Of a DNA stretch of 47,139 nucleotides, positions 1 to 7,330 are shown piece after piece (position 1 is the first letter of the stretch; each line of letters begins with the position of its first letter). Below the pieces are notes generated by a model, which was not told where the DNA came from, searched no databases, and was given only the letters and a program-made list of their open reading frames with translations. A program made the translations under genes and the position numbers. This DNA is from Streptococcus suis YS56. Its GTDB lineage: Bacteria > Bacillota > Bacilli > Lactobacillales > Streptococcaceae. The stretch is from the NCBI RefSeq assembly GCF_000440115.1, contig NZ_ALMY01000087.1, forward strand, positions 1 through 47,139, read 5' to 3'.

Positions 1-77
1 ACGAAAGATCAATGTTTCTAAGAGTTTAATGACTTGATATCTTTTGCAAACTTCTTCAATTTTTTATATTTTTATAG

Positions 78-215
78 GCTTTTAGTTTGCTCTTAGTACG
101 AGGCGATGAGCTGCAGGGATAACTGAGCATAACTGAAGTTAGGCAAGGCGAGTTCAAACAATCCAGTGGAGTGTTTGAAGTTGGAAATAAGGAAACAGAG
201 TTTCCTCTTACGTTG
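78..215 (+). repeat. Interspersed repeat family A, copy 1
   Basis: This stretch (AGGCGATGAGCTGCAGG, then AACTGAAGTTAGGCAAGGCG, then a CAAACaaTCC-agt-GGAgtGTTTG hairpin and GGAAATAAGGAAAC) recurs in reverse orientation at 33640-33770 and, partly, at 42138-42225. It is non-coding and ends in a stem-loop. The three copies sit between unrelated genes, so I read it as a dispersed intergenic repeat. No open frame is conserved in it. Confidence 0.75.
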
Positions 216-254
216 AAGTAATAAAAGAGAAACTAAATGATGATGTTTGGAAAT

Positions 255-597
255 GGGAGTGGGAAAGAAGTCGACTGGTCTAAAAAGAGTTCGTCAACAA
301 GTCTTTATTTCTAGTTGTTGAGCTGAAACAGTCTATCCCCAGACTGTTTCACTCCCACCCCCGCATAGCTCCAAAGGTTCGGGGAACCTTTGGAGGTTGG
401 AGATGAAGCGAACTTTGTTCGCAACAGTCGTAATGGTCAGATTTGGAGTGCAAAACACGAATTGCTGAGATTTGCTTCGCAAATCTTATCTCCAACCTTT
501 AACAGTCCACTGGACTGTTAAACCCAATCAACCACTGCGCTGAGATGTTGACTCGAACTCTAAGAAGTGGCGCTGGGCTTTTTGCCCAGCCTCGTGC
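255..597 (+). repeat. Interspersed repeat family B, copy 1 (hairpin-rich)
   Basis: A direct copy lies at 46668-47002. The constant parts include GGGAGTGGGAAAGA, the GCGAAC-TTT-GTTCGC hairpin, CAACAGTCGTAATGGT, CAATCAACCACTGCGCTGAG and a closing GCTGGGC-TTTTT-GCCCAGC hairpin at 572-590. Variable hairpins are at 325-350, 369-395 (12-bp perfect stem), 468-486 and 501-519; their stems differ from those of the other copy but remain self-complementary. No gene is seen in 1-601. Confidence 0.85.
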
Positions 598-601
598 TGT
601 T

Positions 602-889
602 CTAATTCTGGTATTTTTTGAGAATCTGTTGGATTTCTTCCAAGTTTCCTGCAATGCTTTGCTGATAGACTCGAGTCTTATATTGTAAGTCAGAAGCCAT
701 TTCCTGTAAGGGTTCTTGAAAACTTTGGATAATGGCAAGCTGTTCCTGAATATTGTCCTTGCTCAATTGAATATCTGATAGAAGTTGTTTGGTTTCCTGT
801 ACTTCTTTAGCAATTTTATCCCGATGCGTGACTGCAAGGAAGCTGGCGGTAGCGGCGCTTACGGCTAAAATGATATTACGAAGTTTCAT
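602..889 (-). CDS. Small membrane-anchored coiled-coil protein, unknown function
   Basis: A 95-residue protein. Residues about 5-22 form one hydrophobic segment after MKLRN, and the rest is polar, Gln/Glu/Lys-rich and likely a coiled coil facing one side of the membrane. The start ATG at 889 has AGGAG just upstream, overlapping the stop codon of the HIT gene (891-893), so the two are translationally coupled and form one leftward transcript. It resembles the small YtxH-like streptococcal proteins found next to hit genes, but I see no motif that fixes a function. Confidence 0.75.
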   Translation of the reverse strand: MKLRNIILAVSAATASFLAVTHRDKIAKEVQETKQLLSDIQLSKDNIQEQLAIIQSFQEPLQEMASDLQYKTRVYQQSIAGNLEEIQQILKKYQN

Positions 890-890
890 A

Positions 891-1304
891 TTATTCTCCT
901 AGATAGAGCTCTTGTGCCAGTTGAGCCAGGGCTGGGAAGTCAGGGTCGTTGGCTTTAAATTGAATGTTCAATCCATCTTGATTGTTAAAGCGTGGTAAGA
1001 GATGGATGTGTGTATGAAAGACGGTTTGTCCAGCGACCTCCTCGTTGTTATTAACGATGTTTAGACCACTAGCTCCAAGTTTTTCTTTTAACTGACGAGT
1101 GATGGTTGGCACAACAGAAAAGAGTGTGGCTGCAGCTTCTTCATCCATGTCAAGCACGTTTCGGTAGTGTTTTTTAGGGACGACCAATGTGTGTCCTTTT
1201 GTGACCTGAGTGATGTCTAAAAAGGCTAATACTTGGTCATCTTCGTAGACTTTTGAAGCTGGTATTTCTCCAGATATAATTTTGCAAAAAATACAATCCG
1301 ACAT
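891..1304 (-). CDS. hit: HIT family nucleotide hydrolase/transferase
   Basis: A 137-residue protein with the histidine triad HTHIHLLPR near residues 97-105 and the N-terminal CIFCKIISGEIPASKVYED block typical of bacterial Hint/HIT proteins, including the CxxC zinc-binding pair. These enzymes hydrolyse nucleoside phosphoramidates or related nucleotides in the cytoplasm. Length is normal for the family. The gene is divergent from ecsAB, the usual arrangement in streptococci, and its stop is joined to the small downstream membrane-protein gene. Start ATG 1304; GAGG lies just upstream on the minus strand. Confidence 0.93.
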   Translation of the reverse strand: MSDCIFCKIISGEIPASKVYEDDQVLAFLDITQVTKGHTLVVPKKHYRNVLDMDEEAAATLFSVVPTITRQLKEKLGASGLNIVNNNEEVAGQTVFHTHIHLLPRFNNQDGLNIQFKANDPDFPALAQLAQELYLGE

Positions 1305-1329
1305 AATGGCAACCTCTTTCTGGGATTTT

Positions 1330-1338
1330 TGTTATAAT
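1330..1338 (+). promoter_or_regulatory. Probable ecsA promoter, extended -10
   Basis: TGT followed by TATAAT (1333-1338) is an extended -10 element about 29 bases before the ecsA start. No good -35 is seen at 17 bases, which extended -10 promoters can tolerate. Confidence 0.5.
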
Positions 1339-1366
1339 AATTATATCAAATTGTAGGAAGAAATGT

Positions 1367-2101
1367 ATGTTAGAAGTAAAAAATGTAACTGGAGGGTATG
1401 TCAATATCCCGGTTTTGAAAGATGTATCTTTTACGGTTGAGGATGGTCAATTAGTTGGTCTAATTGGTTTAAATGGTGCAGGGAAATCAACGACTATTAA
1501 GGAAATTATCGGTCTTTTGACACCTTATCAAGGACAGATTGCAATTGACGGCCTAACTTTGTTACAAGGGGCTGAAAATTATCGGAAGAAGATTGGTTTT
1601 ATCCCTGAAACACCAAGTTTGTATGAAGAACTAACCCTCAAAGAGCACTTGGAAGTGGTAGCAATGGCCTATGATTTATCCTGGGAGCAAGCTTGGGGAC
1701 GTGTTGAGCACTTGTTAAAACTGTTTCGCTTGGATGAAAAATTGGACTGGTTTCCTGTCAACTTTTCAAAGGGAATGAAGCAGAAGGTCATGATTATTTG
1801 TGCTTTTATGGTGGAGCCGAGTCTGCTGATTGTTGATGAGCCTTTTCTGGGATTAGACCCTGTGGCTATCTCTGACTTGATAGCTCTTTTGGAGGAAGAA
1901 AAATCTAAGGGCACTTCCATTCTCATGTCCACTCACGTTCTTGACTCAGCTGAGAAAATGTGCGACTCTTTTGTGATTTTACATCAGGGACAGGTCCGTG
2001 CAACTGGAAATTTGGAGGAACTACAAAGCGCATTTGGTATGGATGGTGCAAGTCTGAACGAAATTTATCTGGCCTTGACGCAAGAAGGAGTGGCTGGATG
2101 A
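1367..2101 (+). CDS. ecsA: ABC transporter ATP-binding protein EcsA
   Basis: A 244-residue ABC ATPase. Walker A GLNGAGKST at about residues 34-42, signature FSKGMKQK at about 133-140, Walker B LLIVDEPFLGLDP at about 153-165 and the H-loop histidine in STHVLDSAEKM near 190 are all intact. It pairs with the membrane protein EcsB encoded directly downstream (ATGA overlap at 2098-2101). In Bacillus the Ecs transporter affects protein secretion and intramembrane proteolysis; the exported substrate is not evident from sequence. The start ATG 1367 follows AGGAAGAA; an out-of-frame ATG lies four bases upstream. Confidence 0.93.
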   Translation: MLEVKNVTGGYVNIPVLKDVSFTVEDGQLVGLIGLNGAGKSTTIKEIIGLLTPYQGQIAIDGLTLLQGAENYRKKIGFIPETPSLYEELTLKEHLEVVAMAYDLSWEQAWGRVEHLLKLFRLDEKLDWFPVNFSKGMKQKVMIICAFMVEPSLLIVDEPFLGLDPVAISDLIALLEEEKSKGTSILMSTHVLDSAEKMCDSFVILHQGQVRATGNLEELQSAFGMDGASLNEIYLALTQEGVAG

Positions 2102-3138
2102 AAGAATTGTTTCAACAACGCCGACTAGATTTTTTAAATCGTTGTTCCAAGTATCTGCGCTATGTTCTGAATGACCATTTTGTTTTGGTTCTCATGGTTT
2201 TATTAGGCTTTTTGAGTTTGCAATACCGTCAATTATTGTTGTCATTCCCTGAGAATCCGTTGCCGGTTGTTTTGGTGGTTATTGCAATCAGTCTACTGGT
2301 GCTATTGTCTGGAAGAATTGCGACTTATTTAGAAGAAGCTGATCAAATCTTCTTATTGACCAAGGAAAAAGACATTCTGCAAGGACTCGAGGTTGCAGCC
2401 AGACGCACGGTCTTGTTTTGGTCCTCTATACAGGTGGTGGTTCAGCTTGTTTTGTTACCAATCTATTTGAAACTGGGTTTACCGGTGTGGATGATTGTAG
2501 CTGGTCTTCTTGCTTTGTTGGTTTTAAAATGTCTTCTTGTCAAGCGCCAATTAGTGGCTTATCAGTCACAGGGAGTATTGGACTGGTCTAAGGCTATTCA
2601 AGATGAACAAAAAAGGAAACAGTCTATTTTACGTTTCTTTGCCTTGTTTACGACGGTTAAAGGCATCAGCACGACTGTTAAACCGAGAAGCTATCTCAAT
2701 GGAATCTTGCGTCTTGTCAAGTCGAGACAGACTTGGTTTTATCTCTACTTACGGGCTTTCTTGCGTTCAGGAGACTACTTGGGCTTGACGATACGTCTAC
2801 TGTTGTTGGCGATTTTGTCCCTATTTGCCATCGAAGAATCGTGGTTATCCATCGGCCTAGTTTTAGTCTTTCATTATTTGCTTGTCTTCCAGTTGTTGGG
2901 GCTTTACAAGCACTATGATTATCAATATGTAACACAACTGTATCCTTTGGAGAAAGCTTCCAAGAAAATCGGTCTTCAGAATTTGCTTAGAGTGATTTTA
3001 TACAGTCTATTACTGGTGGAATTGGGCTTTGCTCTGCTATTTTCTAAAGAGAATACGATGGTAGTCGTCTTACTTCTCGTGGGGATTTTCTTGCATGAAA
3101 TATATTTGCCTCTAAAAATAAAAAAATTGATTGACTAA
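2098..3138 (+). CDS. ecsB: ABC transporter permease EcsB
   Basis: A 346-residue polytopic membrane protein, membrane partner of EcsA. The start is the ATG at 2098, which overlaps the ecsA stop (ATGA); a longer open frame extends upstream inside ecsA but is out of register with any family start. The sequence starts MKELFQQRRLDFLNRCSKYLR and has hydrophobic segments near residues 25-45, 55-75, 100-140, 235-265 and 285-330, separated by basic cytoplasmic loops. No substrate-binding protein is encoded nearby, consistent with an exporter or regulatory transporter. Confidence 0.9.
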   Translation: MKELFQQRRLDFLNRCSKYLRYVLNDHFVLVLMVLLGFLSLQYRQLLLSFPENPLPVVLVVIAISLLVLLSGRIATYLEEADQIFLLTKEKDILQGLEVAARRTVLFWSSIQVVVQLVLLPIYLKLGLPVWMIVAGLLALLVLKCLLVKRQLVAYQSQGVLDWSKAIQDEQKRKQSILRFFALFTTVKGISTTVKPRSYLNGILRLVKSRQTWFYLYLRAFLRSGDYLGLTIRLLLLAILSLFAIEESWLSIGLVLVFHYLLVFQLLGLYKHYDYQYVTQLYPLEKASKKIGLQNLLRVILYSLLLVELGFALLFSKENTMVVVLLLVGIFLHEIYLPLKIKKLID

Positions 3139-3187
3139 ATAGACGAAAATTAGTAAAATAGTAAGGAATTTTTAAAGGAGGAAAGGC

Positions 3188-3982
3188 ATGCAGTTTGATA
3201 CCAGTGGGCTACAATTACAGTCTATTGCAGGAAATAGTGGCAAAGCGTTTAAAGGCCTACGGTCAGACGGAACGCCAGTCTTTGTGAAGTATGAGATGCC
3301 TCCGATAGTGTCTGCTCTTGCGCGTGAGCAAATTACACCACCCGTTTTGTCAGCAAATCGTGAAGTAGGAATGGGGCATCGTGTAGAGCAGGAGTGGTTG
3401 AATGGTCGTACCTTGGAGCGTCAAGATATGACTAGTAAACAGATTCGTCAAATACTGGTGAGAATGCACTATTCTCGCATTTTGCTCAATCAGGCTTTGC
3501 AGATGAATTACACCTATATGGAACCTCAGGATTTGGTTTATCGTTGGCAAAAAGAGGCGCCAACTAGATTGGGACAGAATTCTTATCTGCAATCTATCTG
3601 CCAAGATTTATTGAATAATCTACCAAGATTCCGTCAAGAGGTGGCAACATTTGTTCACGGAGATTTGCATCATAGTAACTGGGTAGAAACGACGTCTGGT
3701 TTGGTGTATTTGACAGATTGGGAGACCGCTTGTGTAACGGATCGGATGTTGGATGTTGCCTATATTTTGACGCATTATATTCCTCGTCAGTCATGGGAAG
3801 AGTGGCTTCGGGCTTATGGCTACAAATATAACAGCACAGTATTAAATAAGGTTTATTGGTATGGCCAGCTTGGCTACCTAAACCAAATTGCTAAGCATGT
3901 AGAAAGCTACAATGTTTTGGCTGCAAATAAAGAAATTTATGCTCTACGGCAATTCCGTCAGAGTTTCTATAAGGAAGTATGA
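3188..3982 (+). CDS. ccrZ: CcrZ-type aminoglycoside/choline kinase-like cell cycle protein
   Basis: A 264-residue APH-fold protein. The catalytic loop HGDLHHSNW is at about residues 157-165 and the metal-binding TDWE at 176-179. In Streptococcus pneumoniae the equivalent protein, encoded next to trmB, is CcrZ, which couples division with DnaA-dependent initiation of replication, and related enzymes phosphorylate ribose-type substrates. The AAAGGAGG ribosome binding site precedes ATG 3188, and the stop overlaps trmB by four bases (ATGA), so CcrZ and TrmB are cotranslated. The function is inferred from family and neighbourhood. Confidence 0.87.
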   Translation: MQFDTSGLQLQSIAGNSGKAFKGLRSDGTPVFVKYEMPPIVSALAREQITPPVLSANREVGMGHRVEQEWLNGRTLERQDMTSKQIRQILVRMHYSRILLNQALQMNYTYMEPQDLVYRWQKEAPTRLGQNSYLQSICQDLLNNLPRFRQEVATFVHGDLHHSNWVETTSGLVYLTDWETACVTDRMLDVAYILTHYIPRQSWEEWLRAYGYKYNSTVLNKVYWYGQLGYLNQIAKHVESYNVLAANKEIYALRQFRQSFYKEV

Positions 3983-4614
3983 GAGTTAGAAATCGTAAGG
4001 GAGCCAGTGAGCTTCTAGCAAACAATCCCCAGTATGTTATCTCCAATCCAGAGGAATGTAAGGGGAAATGGGCAGAGATTTTTGGAAACAATAATCCTAT
4101 CCACATAGAAGTTGGTTCTGGTAAAGGTCGCTTTGTCACTGGTATGGCTGCGCAAAATCCAGATATTAACTATATTGGTATTGATATTCAGATGACCGTG
4201 TTAAGCTATGCCTTGGACCGTGTGCTTGAAGCTGGCTTGCCAAATATAAAATTATTGCAGGTGGATGGTTCGAGTTTGACCAACTATTTTGCACCGGCAG
4301 AGATAGATCAGCTTTATCTGAATTTTTCAGATCCATGGCCTAAGAAACGTCATGAGAAACGCCGTTTGACCTACAAGTCATTCTTAGATACCTACAAGGA
4401 AATCCTACCTGAGAAGGGAGAAATCCACTTCAAAACAGATAATCGTGGTCTGTTTGAGTATAGCCTGGCTAGTTTTTCTCAATATGGCATGGTCTTGAAG
4501 CAGGTTTGGTTGGATTTACATGCAGATGGTTTAGAAGGTAACGTTATGACAGAGTATGAGGAGAAATTCTCAAACAAGGGTCAGGTTATCTATCGCGTGG
4601 AAGCACGATTTTAA
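3979..4614 (+). CDS. trmB: tRNA (guanine-N7-)-methyltransferase
   Basis: A 211-residue SAM-dependent methyltransferase that forms m7G46 in the tRNA variable loop. The SAM-binding [10 protein letters not shown] lies at about residues 41-50 and the family hallmark [13 protein letters not shown] at about 117-129, with the C-terminal YRVEARF expected of TrmB. The length is normal. Start ATG 3979 overlaps the ccrZ stop. A hairpin terminator follows at 4625. Confidence 0.96.
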   Translation: MRVRNRKGASELLANNPQYVISNPEECKGKWAEIFGNNNPIHIEVGSGKGRFVTGMAAQNPDINYIGIDIQMTVLSYALDRVLEAGLPNIKLLQVDGSSLTNYFAPAEIDQLYLNFSDPWPKKRHEKRRLTYKSFLDTYKEILPEKGEIHFKTDNRGLFEYSLASFSQYGMVLKQVWLDLHADGLEGNVMTEYEEKFSNKGQVIYRVEARF

Positions 4615-4624
4615 TAAGATAAGC

Positions 4625-4656
4625 AAATAAGGAATCCCAATGGACTCCTTATTTTT
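4625..4656. terminator. Bidirectional terminator after trmB
   Basis: AAATAAGGA-a-TCC pairs with GGA-c-TCCTTATTT around a CAAT loop, with T-rich sequence on the right and A-rich on the left, so it can serve trmB and the convergent minus-strand pseudogene. Confidence 0.75.
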
Positions 4657-4835
4657 GTTTAGTAAAATGGATTAGATAGACAATGCAAGTGGCAATAGCT
4701 GAGCCGATGAGCAAGTAGGCTATTGGTCTAAGGCTTTCTAAGTCATACAATAAATGGGTCAATAAAGAGAAAGACAGCTAGAGTTATGATGAGAAGCACT
4801 AGGCAAAGGGTGAATACTATACTTTCTTTTTTCAT
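4649..4835 (-). pseudogene. Frameshifted small two-segment membrane protein
   Basis: On the minus strand, ATG 4835 follows a GGAGG ribosome binding site and opens a 30-codon frame (MKKESIVFTLCLVLL, then a second hydrophobic run) that ends at TGA. The +1 frame continues directly as LYDLESLRPIAYLLIGS and a further hydrophobic stretch ending FTKQK with a stop at 4649. The total span of 187 bases is one more than 62 codons, and removing one T from the TTTATTG run near 4755 would join both halves into a protein of about 61 residues with two membrane spans. I infer a one-base insertion; a sequencing error is the alternative. Confidence 0.6.
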
Positions 4836-4928
4836 GATAGACCTCCAATGATAGTATAGCAAAGTAATCTTAGAGATGCAACTGTAAAAATGGATAACGT
4901 TTACTAGCAGTTGCCCTTATCGTTTTTC

Positions 4929-4957
4929 TTTACAGTTCTAGGGAATTGTGGTAAAAT
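4929..4957 (+). promoter_or_regulatory. Promoter of the rimP-nusA-infB operon
   Basis: TTTACA (4929-4934), a 17-base spacer and TAAAAT (4952-4957) about 95 bases before rimP. Confidence 0.7.
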
Positions 4958-4980
4958 ACAGGATAGAAATAAAGAGAAAA

Positions 4981-5005
4981 GGGGGTTGACGTCAGTCAAC
5001 CCTTT
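4981..5005 (+). promoter_or_regulatory. Leader hairpin upstream of rimP
   Basis: GGGTTGAC (4983-4990), loop GTCA, GTCAACCC (4995-5002), extended by wobble pairs and A-T pairs. It lies in the untranslated leader between the promoter and the rimP ribosome binding site. It lacks a following T run, so it is not a plain terminator; it could pause RNA polymerase or stabilise the transcript. Confidence 0.55.
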
Positions 5006-5052
5006 CCCTGTATGCAAAATGTAACAGGTTAGAATTGTAAAAGGAGGTGCCT

Positions 5053-5523
5053 ATGTCATCAATTATTGATTTGGTCACGGCTACCATTGCACCAGCTATC
5101 CAAGCTCCTTATGAGTTGGTAGATGTGGAATATGGCAAAATGGGTGGTGACTATGTCTTATCGATTTTTATTGATAAGGAAGGAGGGATTTCCCTTCAGG
5201 ATACGGCAGATTTATCCGAAATCATTAGTCCGCTTTTGGATACGATTCAGCCAGATCCCTTTCCAGAGCAGTATATGCTTGAAGTGACCAGTCCAGGTTT
5301 GGAACGTCCCTTGAAGACAGCAGAAGCAGTTGCCCAGGCTGTTGGGAAGTACATTCATGTCAAGCTCTATCAGGCAATTGACAAGGTGAAGATTTTTGAA
5401 GGAACTCTCCTGTCCTTTGATGGAACGGATTTAGTCATGGAATACATGGACAAGACCCGTAAAAAGGAAGTGACCATTCCATATTCGACTGTAGCCAAGG
5501 CACGTTTAGCCGTTAAAATTTAA
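5053..5523 (+). CDS. rimP: Ribosome maturation factor RimP
   Basis: A 156-residue protein needed for 30S subunit maturation. The family motif around [15 protein letters not shown] (about residues 76-90) and the C-terminal Sm-like part ([16 protein letters not shown]) are present. I place the start at ATG 5053, five bases after AAGGAGG; a GTG at 5047 in frame overlaps the ribosome binding site itself and is unlikely. First gene of the rimP-nusA-ylxR-ylxQ-infB operon. Confidence 0.94.
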   Translation: MSSIIDLVTATIAPAIQAPYELVDVEYGKMGGDYVLSIFIDKEGGISLQDTADLSEIISPLLDTIQPDPFPEQYMLEVTSPGLERPLKTAEAVAQAVGKYIHVKLYQAIDKVKIFEGTLLSFDGTDLVMEYMDKTRKKEVTIPYSTVAKARLAVKI

Positions 5524-5536
5524 GTATAAGAAAGGA

Positions 5537-5554
5537 CCTTTTGATATCAAAAGG
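5537..5554 (+). promoter_or_regulatory. Perfect palindrome covering the nusA ribosome binding site
   Basis: CCTTTTGATATCAAAAGG is a perfect 18-base palindrome between rimP and nusA. As RNA it forms a 7-bp stem with an ATAT loop, and its 3' arm contains the AAAAGGA that serves as the nusA Shine-Dalgarno. A second AAAGGA lies just upstream at 5531-5536. Folding would hide the proximal site. Confidence 0.6.
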
Positions 5555-5562
5555 AAATGAAG

Positions 5563-6705
5563 ATGAGTAGAGAAATGCTAGAAGCCTTCCGCATTTTAGA
5601 GGAAGACATGGGTATCAACAAGGCGGATATTATTGATGCAGTGACGGAATCACTCCGCTCTGCTTATAAACGCCGTTATGGACAAGCAGAGTCAGCAGTC
5701 ATCGAGTTTGATGAGAAGAAGGCTGACTTCCATGTATATACTGTCCGTGAAGTAGTGGATGAGGTCTTTGATAGCCGTTTGGAAATCAGCCTTAAGGATG
5801 CCTTGGCCATCTCAACTGCGTATGAAATGGGAGATAAAATCAAATTCCAAGAAGATCCAGCAGAATTTGGCCGCGTAGCTGCTCAATCAGCTAAGCAGAC
5901 CATTATGGAAAAAATGCGCAAGCAAAAGCGTGCCATTACCTTCAATACCTACAAGCAACATGAAAATGAAATCATGTCTGGTACTGTTGAACGGTTTGAT
6001 AATCGCTTTATCTATGTCAACCTTGGTACGATTGAAGCTCAATTGTCAAAACAGGATCAAATTCCTGGCGAAGTTTTCCAGTCACATGACCGTATTGAAG
6101 TCTATGTCTACAAGGTAGAAGACAACGGTCGTGGAGTTAACGTATTTGTTAGCCGTAGCCATCCAGAAATGATCAAACGCCTCATGGAGCAGGAAATTCC
6201 TGAAGTGTATGATGGGACTGTTGAGATCATGAGTGTTGCTCGTGAAGCGGGTGACCGTACGAAAGTCGCTGTTCGTAGCCACAATCCAAACGTGGATGCA
6301 ATCGGTACGATCGTTGGTCGTGGTGGTTCAAATATCAAGAAAATCACGAGCAAATTCCACCCAGCTCGTTATGATGCTAAGAATGACCGTATGATTCCGA
6401 CTGAGGAAAATATTGATGTTATCGAGTGGGTAGCTGACGAAGCGGAATTTATCTACAATGCTCTCGCACCTGCTGAAGTTGACCAAGTCTTGTTTGACAC
6501 AGAAGATGGCAAGCACGCTACAGTCGTTGTGCCAGATGATAAATTGTCATTAGCAATCGGTCGCCGTGGTCAAAACGTTCGTTTGGCAGCCCATTTGACA
6601 GGCTTCCGCATCGACATCAAGTCTGCATCAGAGTATGAAGCAATCGAGGCAGCTCAATATGCGACGGACGAAGTTGTAGAAGAAATCGCAGAAGAACAAG
6701 AATAA
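5563..6705 (+). CDS. nusA: Transcription termination/antitermination factor NusA
   Basis: A 380-residue NusA of the short Gram-positive type. An N-terminal RNA-polymerase-binding domain is followed by an S1 domain (GTVERFDNRFIYVNLG, about 135-150), KH1 (GTIVGRGGSNIKKIT, about 246-260) and KH2 (IGRRGQNVRLAA, about 328-339); the acidic repeats of proteobacterial NusA are absent, as is normal in Firmicutes. ATG 5563 (MSREMLEAFRIL) fits the family start; an in-frame ATG two codons upstream (5557) sits almost on the ribosome binding site. NusA controls pausing, termination and rRNA antitermination. Confidence 0.95.
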   Translation: MSREMLEAFRILEEDMGINKADIIDAVTESLRSAYKRRYGQAESAVIEFDEKKADFHVYTVREVVDEVFDSRLEISLKDALAISTAYEMGDKIKFQEDPAEFGRVAAQSAKQTIMEKMRKQKRAITFNTYKQHENEIMSGTVERFDNRFIYVNLGTIEAQLSKQDQIPGEVFQSHDRIEVYVYKVEDNGRGVNVFVSRSHPEMIKRLMEQEIPEVYDGTVEIMSVAREAGDRTKVAVRSHNPNVDAIGTIVGRGGSNIKKITSKFHPARYDAKNDRMIPTEENIDVIEWVADEAEFIYNALAPAEVDQVLFDTEDGKHATVVVPDDKLSLAIGRRGQNVRLAAHLTGFRIDIKSASEYEAIEAAQYATDEVVEEIAEEQE

Positions 6706-6721
6706 GGCAAAAGGAGCAACC

Positions 6722-7018
6722 ATGGCAAAAGCTAGAAAAATACCCTTGCGCAAGTCTGTGGTGTCCGGTGAAATCATCGACAAACGGGATTTGCTCCGTA
6801 TTGTAAAAAATAAAGAAGGTCAAGTATTTATCGATCCAACTGGCAAGGCAAACGGTCGCGGCGCCTATATAAAATTGGACAATGAGGAAGCTGCTCAGGC
6901 TAAAAAACGTCGTGTTTTCGATCGTTCCTTTAGTATGGAAGTGGCTGCAGAGTTCTATGATGAATTGATTGCCTATGTTGATCACAAGGTCAAGAGGAGA
7001 GAGCTTGGACTGGAATAA
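6722..7018 (+). CDS. ylxR: YlxR/RnpM family RNA-binding protein
   Basis: A 98-residue DUF448 protein with KIPLRKSVVSGEIIDKRDLL near the N-terminus and the conserved GRGAYI loop. The usual CxxC-type start of this family (RKC) reads RKSVVSG here. Homologues in Bacillus bind RNase P RNA and modulate its activity (RnpM). It sits in its conserved place between nusA and infB, with the ylxQ start overlapping its end by 14 bases. Confidence 0.92.
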   Translation: MAKARKIPLRKSVVSGEIIDKRDLLRIVKNKEGQVFIDPTGKANGRGAYIKLDNEEAAQAKKRRVFDRSFSMEVAAEFYDELIAYVDHKVKRRELGLE

Positions 7019-7313
7019 GAAACAGAAAATCTTAAATTTATTGGGCTTGGCCCAACGAGCAGGTCGCTTGGTTTCAGGCGAAGACTTGGTTGTTGAAGCC
7101 ATCCAAAAAAAGCAGGCAAAGTTGGTGTTTTTAGCCAACGATACAGCTGGAAATTTAAGTAAAAAAGTAATAGATAAAAGTCATACCTATCAAGTAGAAG
7201 TTGTAACAGTGTTTTCAACACTGGAATTGAGTGCAGCTGTCGGCAAGGCCAGAAAAGTCCTTGCAGTGACAGACGCTGGATTTACAAAGAAGATGAGGTC
7301 TATTATGGAATAG
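7005..7313 (+). CDS. ylxQ: L7Ae/L30e-like ribosomal protein YlxQ
   Basis: A 102-residue L7Ae-family K-turn RNA-binding protein ([19 protein letters not shown], then [17 protein letters not shown]). I start it at TTG 7005, seven codons before LNLLGLAQ, because AGAGGAGAG sits immediately upstream; the open frame extends further but only as the shadow of ylxR. The reading frame overlaps the end of ylxR, indicating coupled translation. Likely role: accessory RNA or ribosome binding. Confidence 0.88.
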   Translation: MDWNKKQKILNLLGLAQRAGRLVSGEDLVVEAIQKKQAKLVFLANDTAGNLSKKVIDKSHTYQVEVVTVFSTLELSAAVGKARKVLAVTDAGFTKKMRSIME

Positions 7314-7330
7314 AACAGGAGGACAAGGCA

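Noticed and set aside
5047..5052. GTG start of rimP two codons upstream
   Set aside because: It overlaps the AAGGAGG ribosome binding site of ATG 5053.
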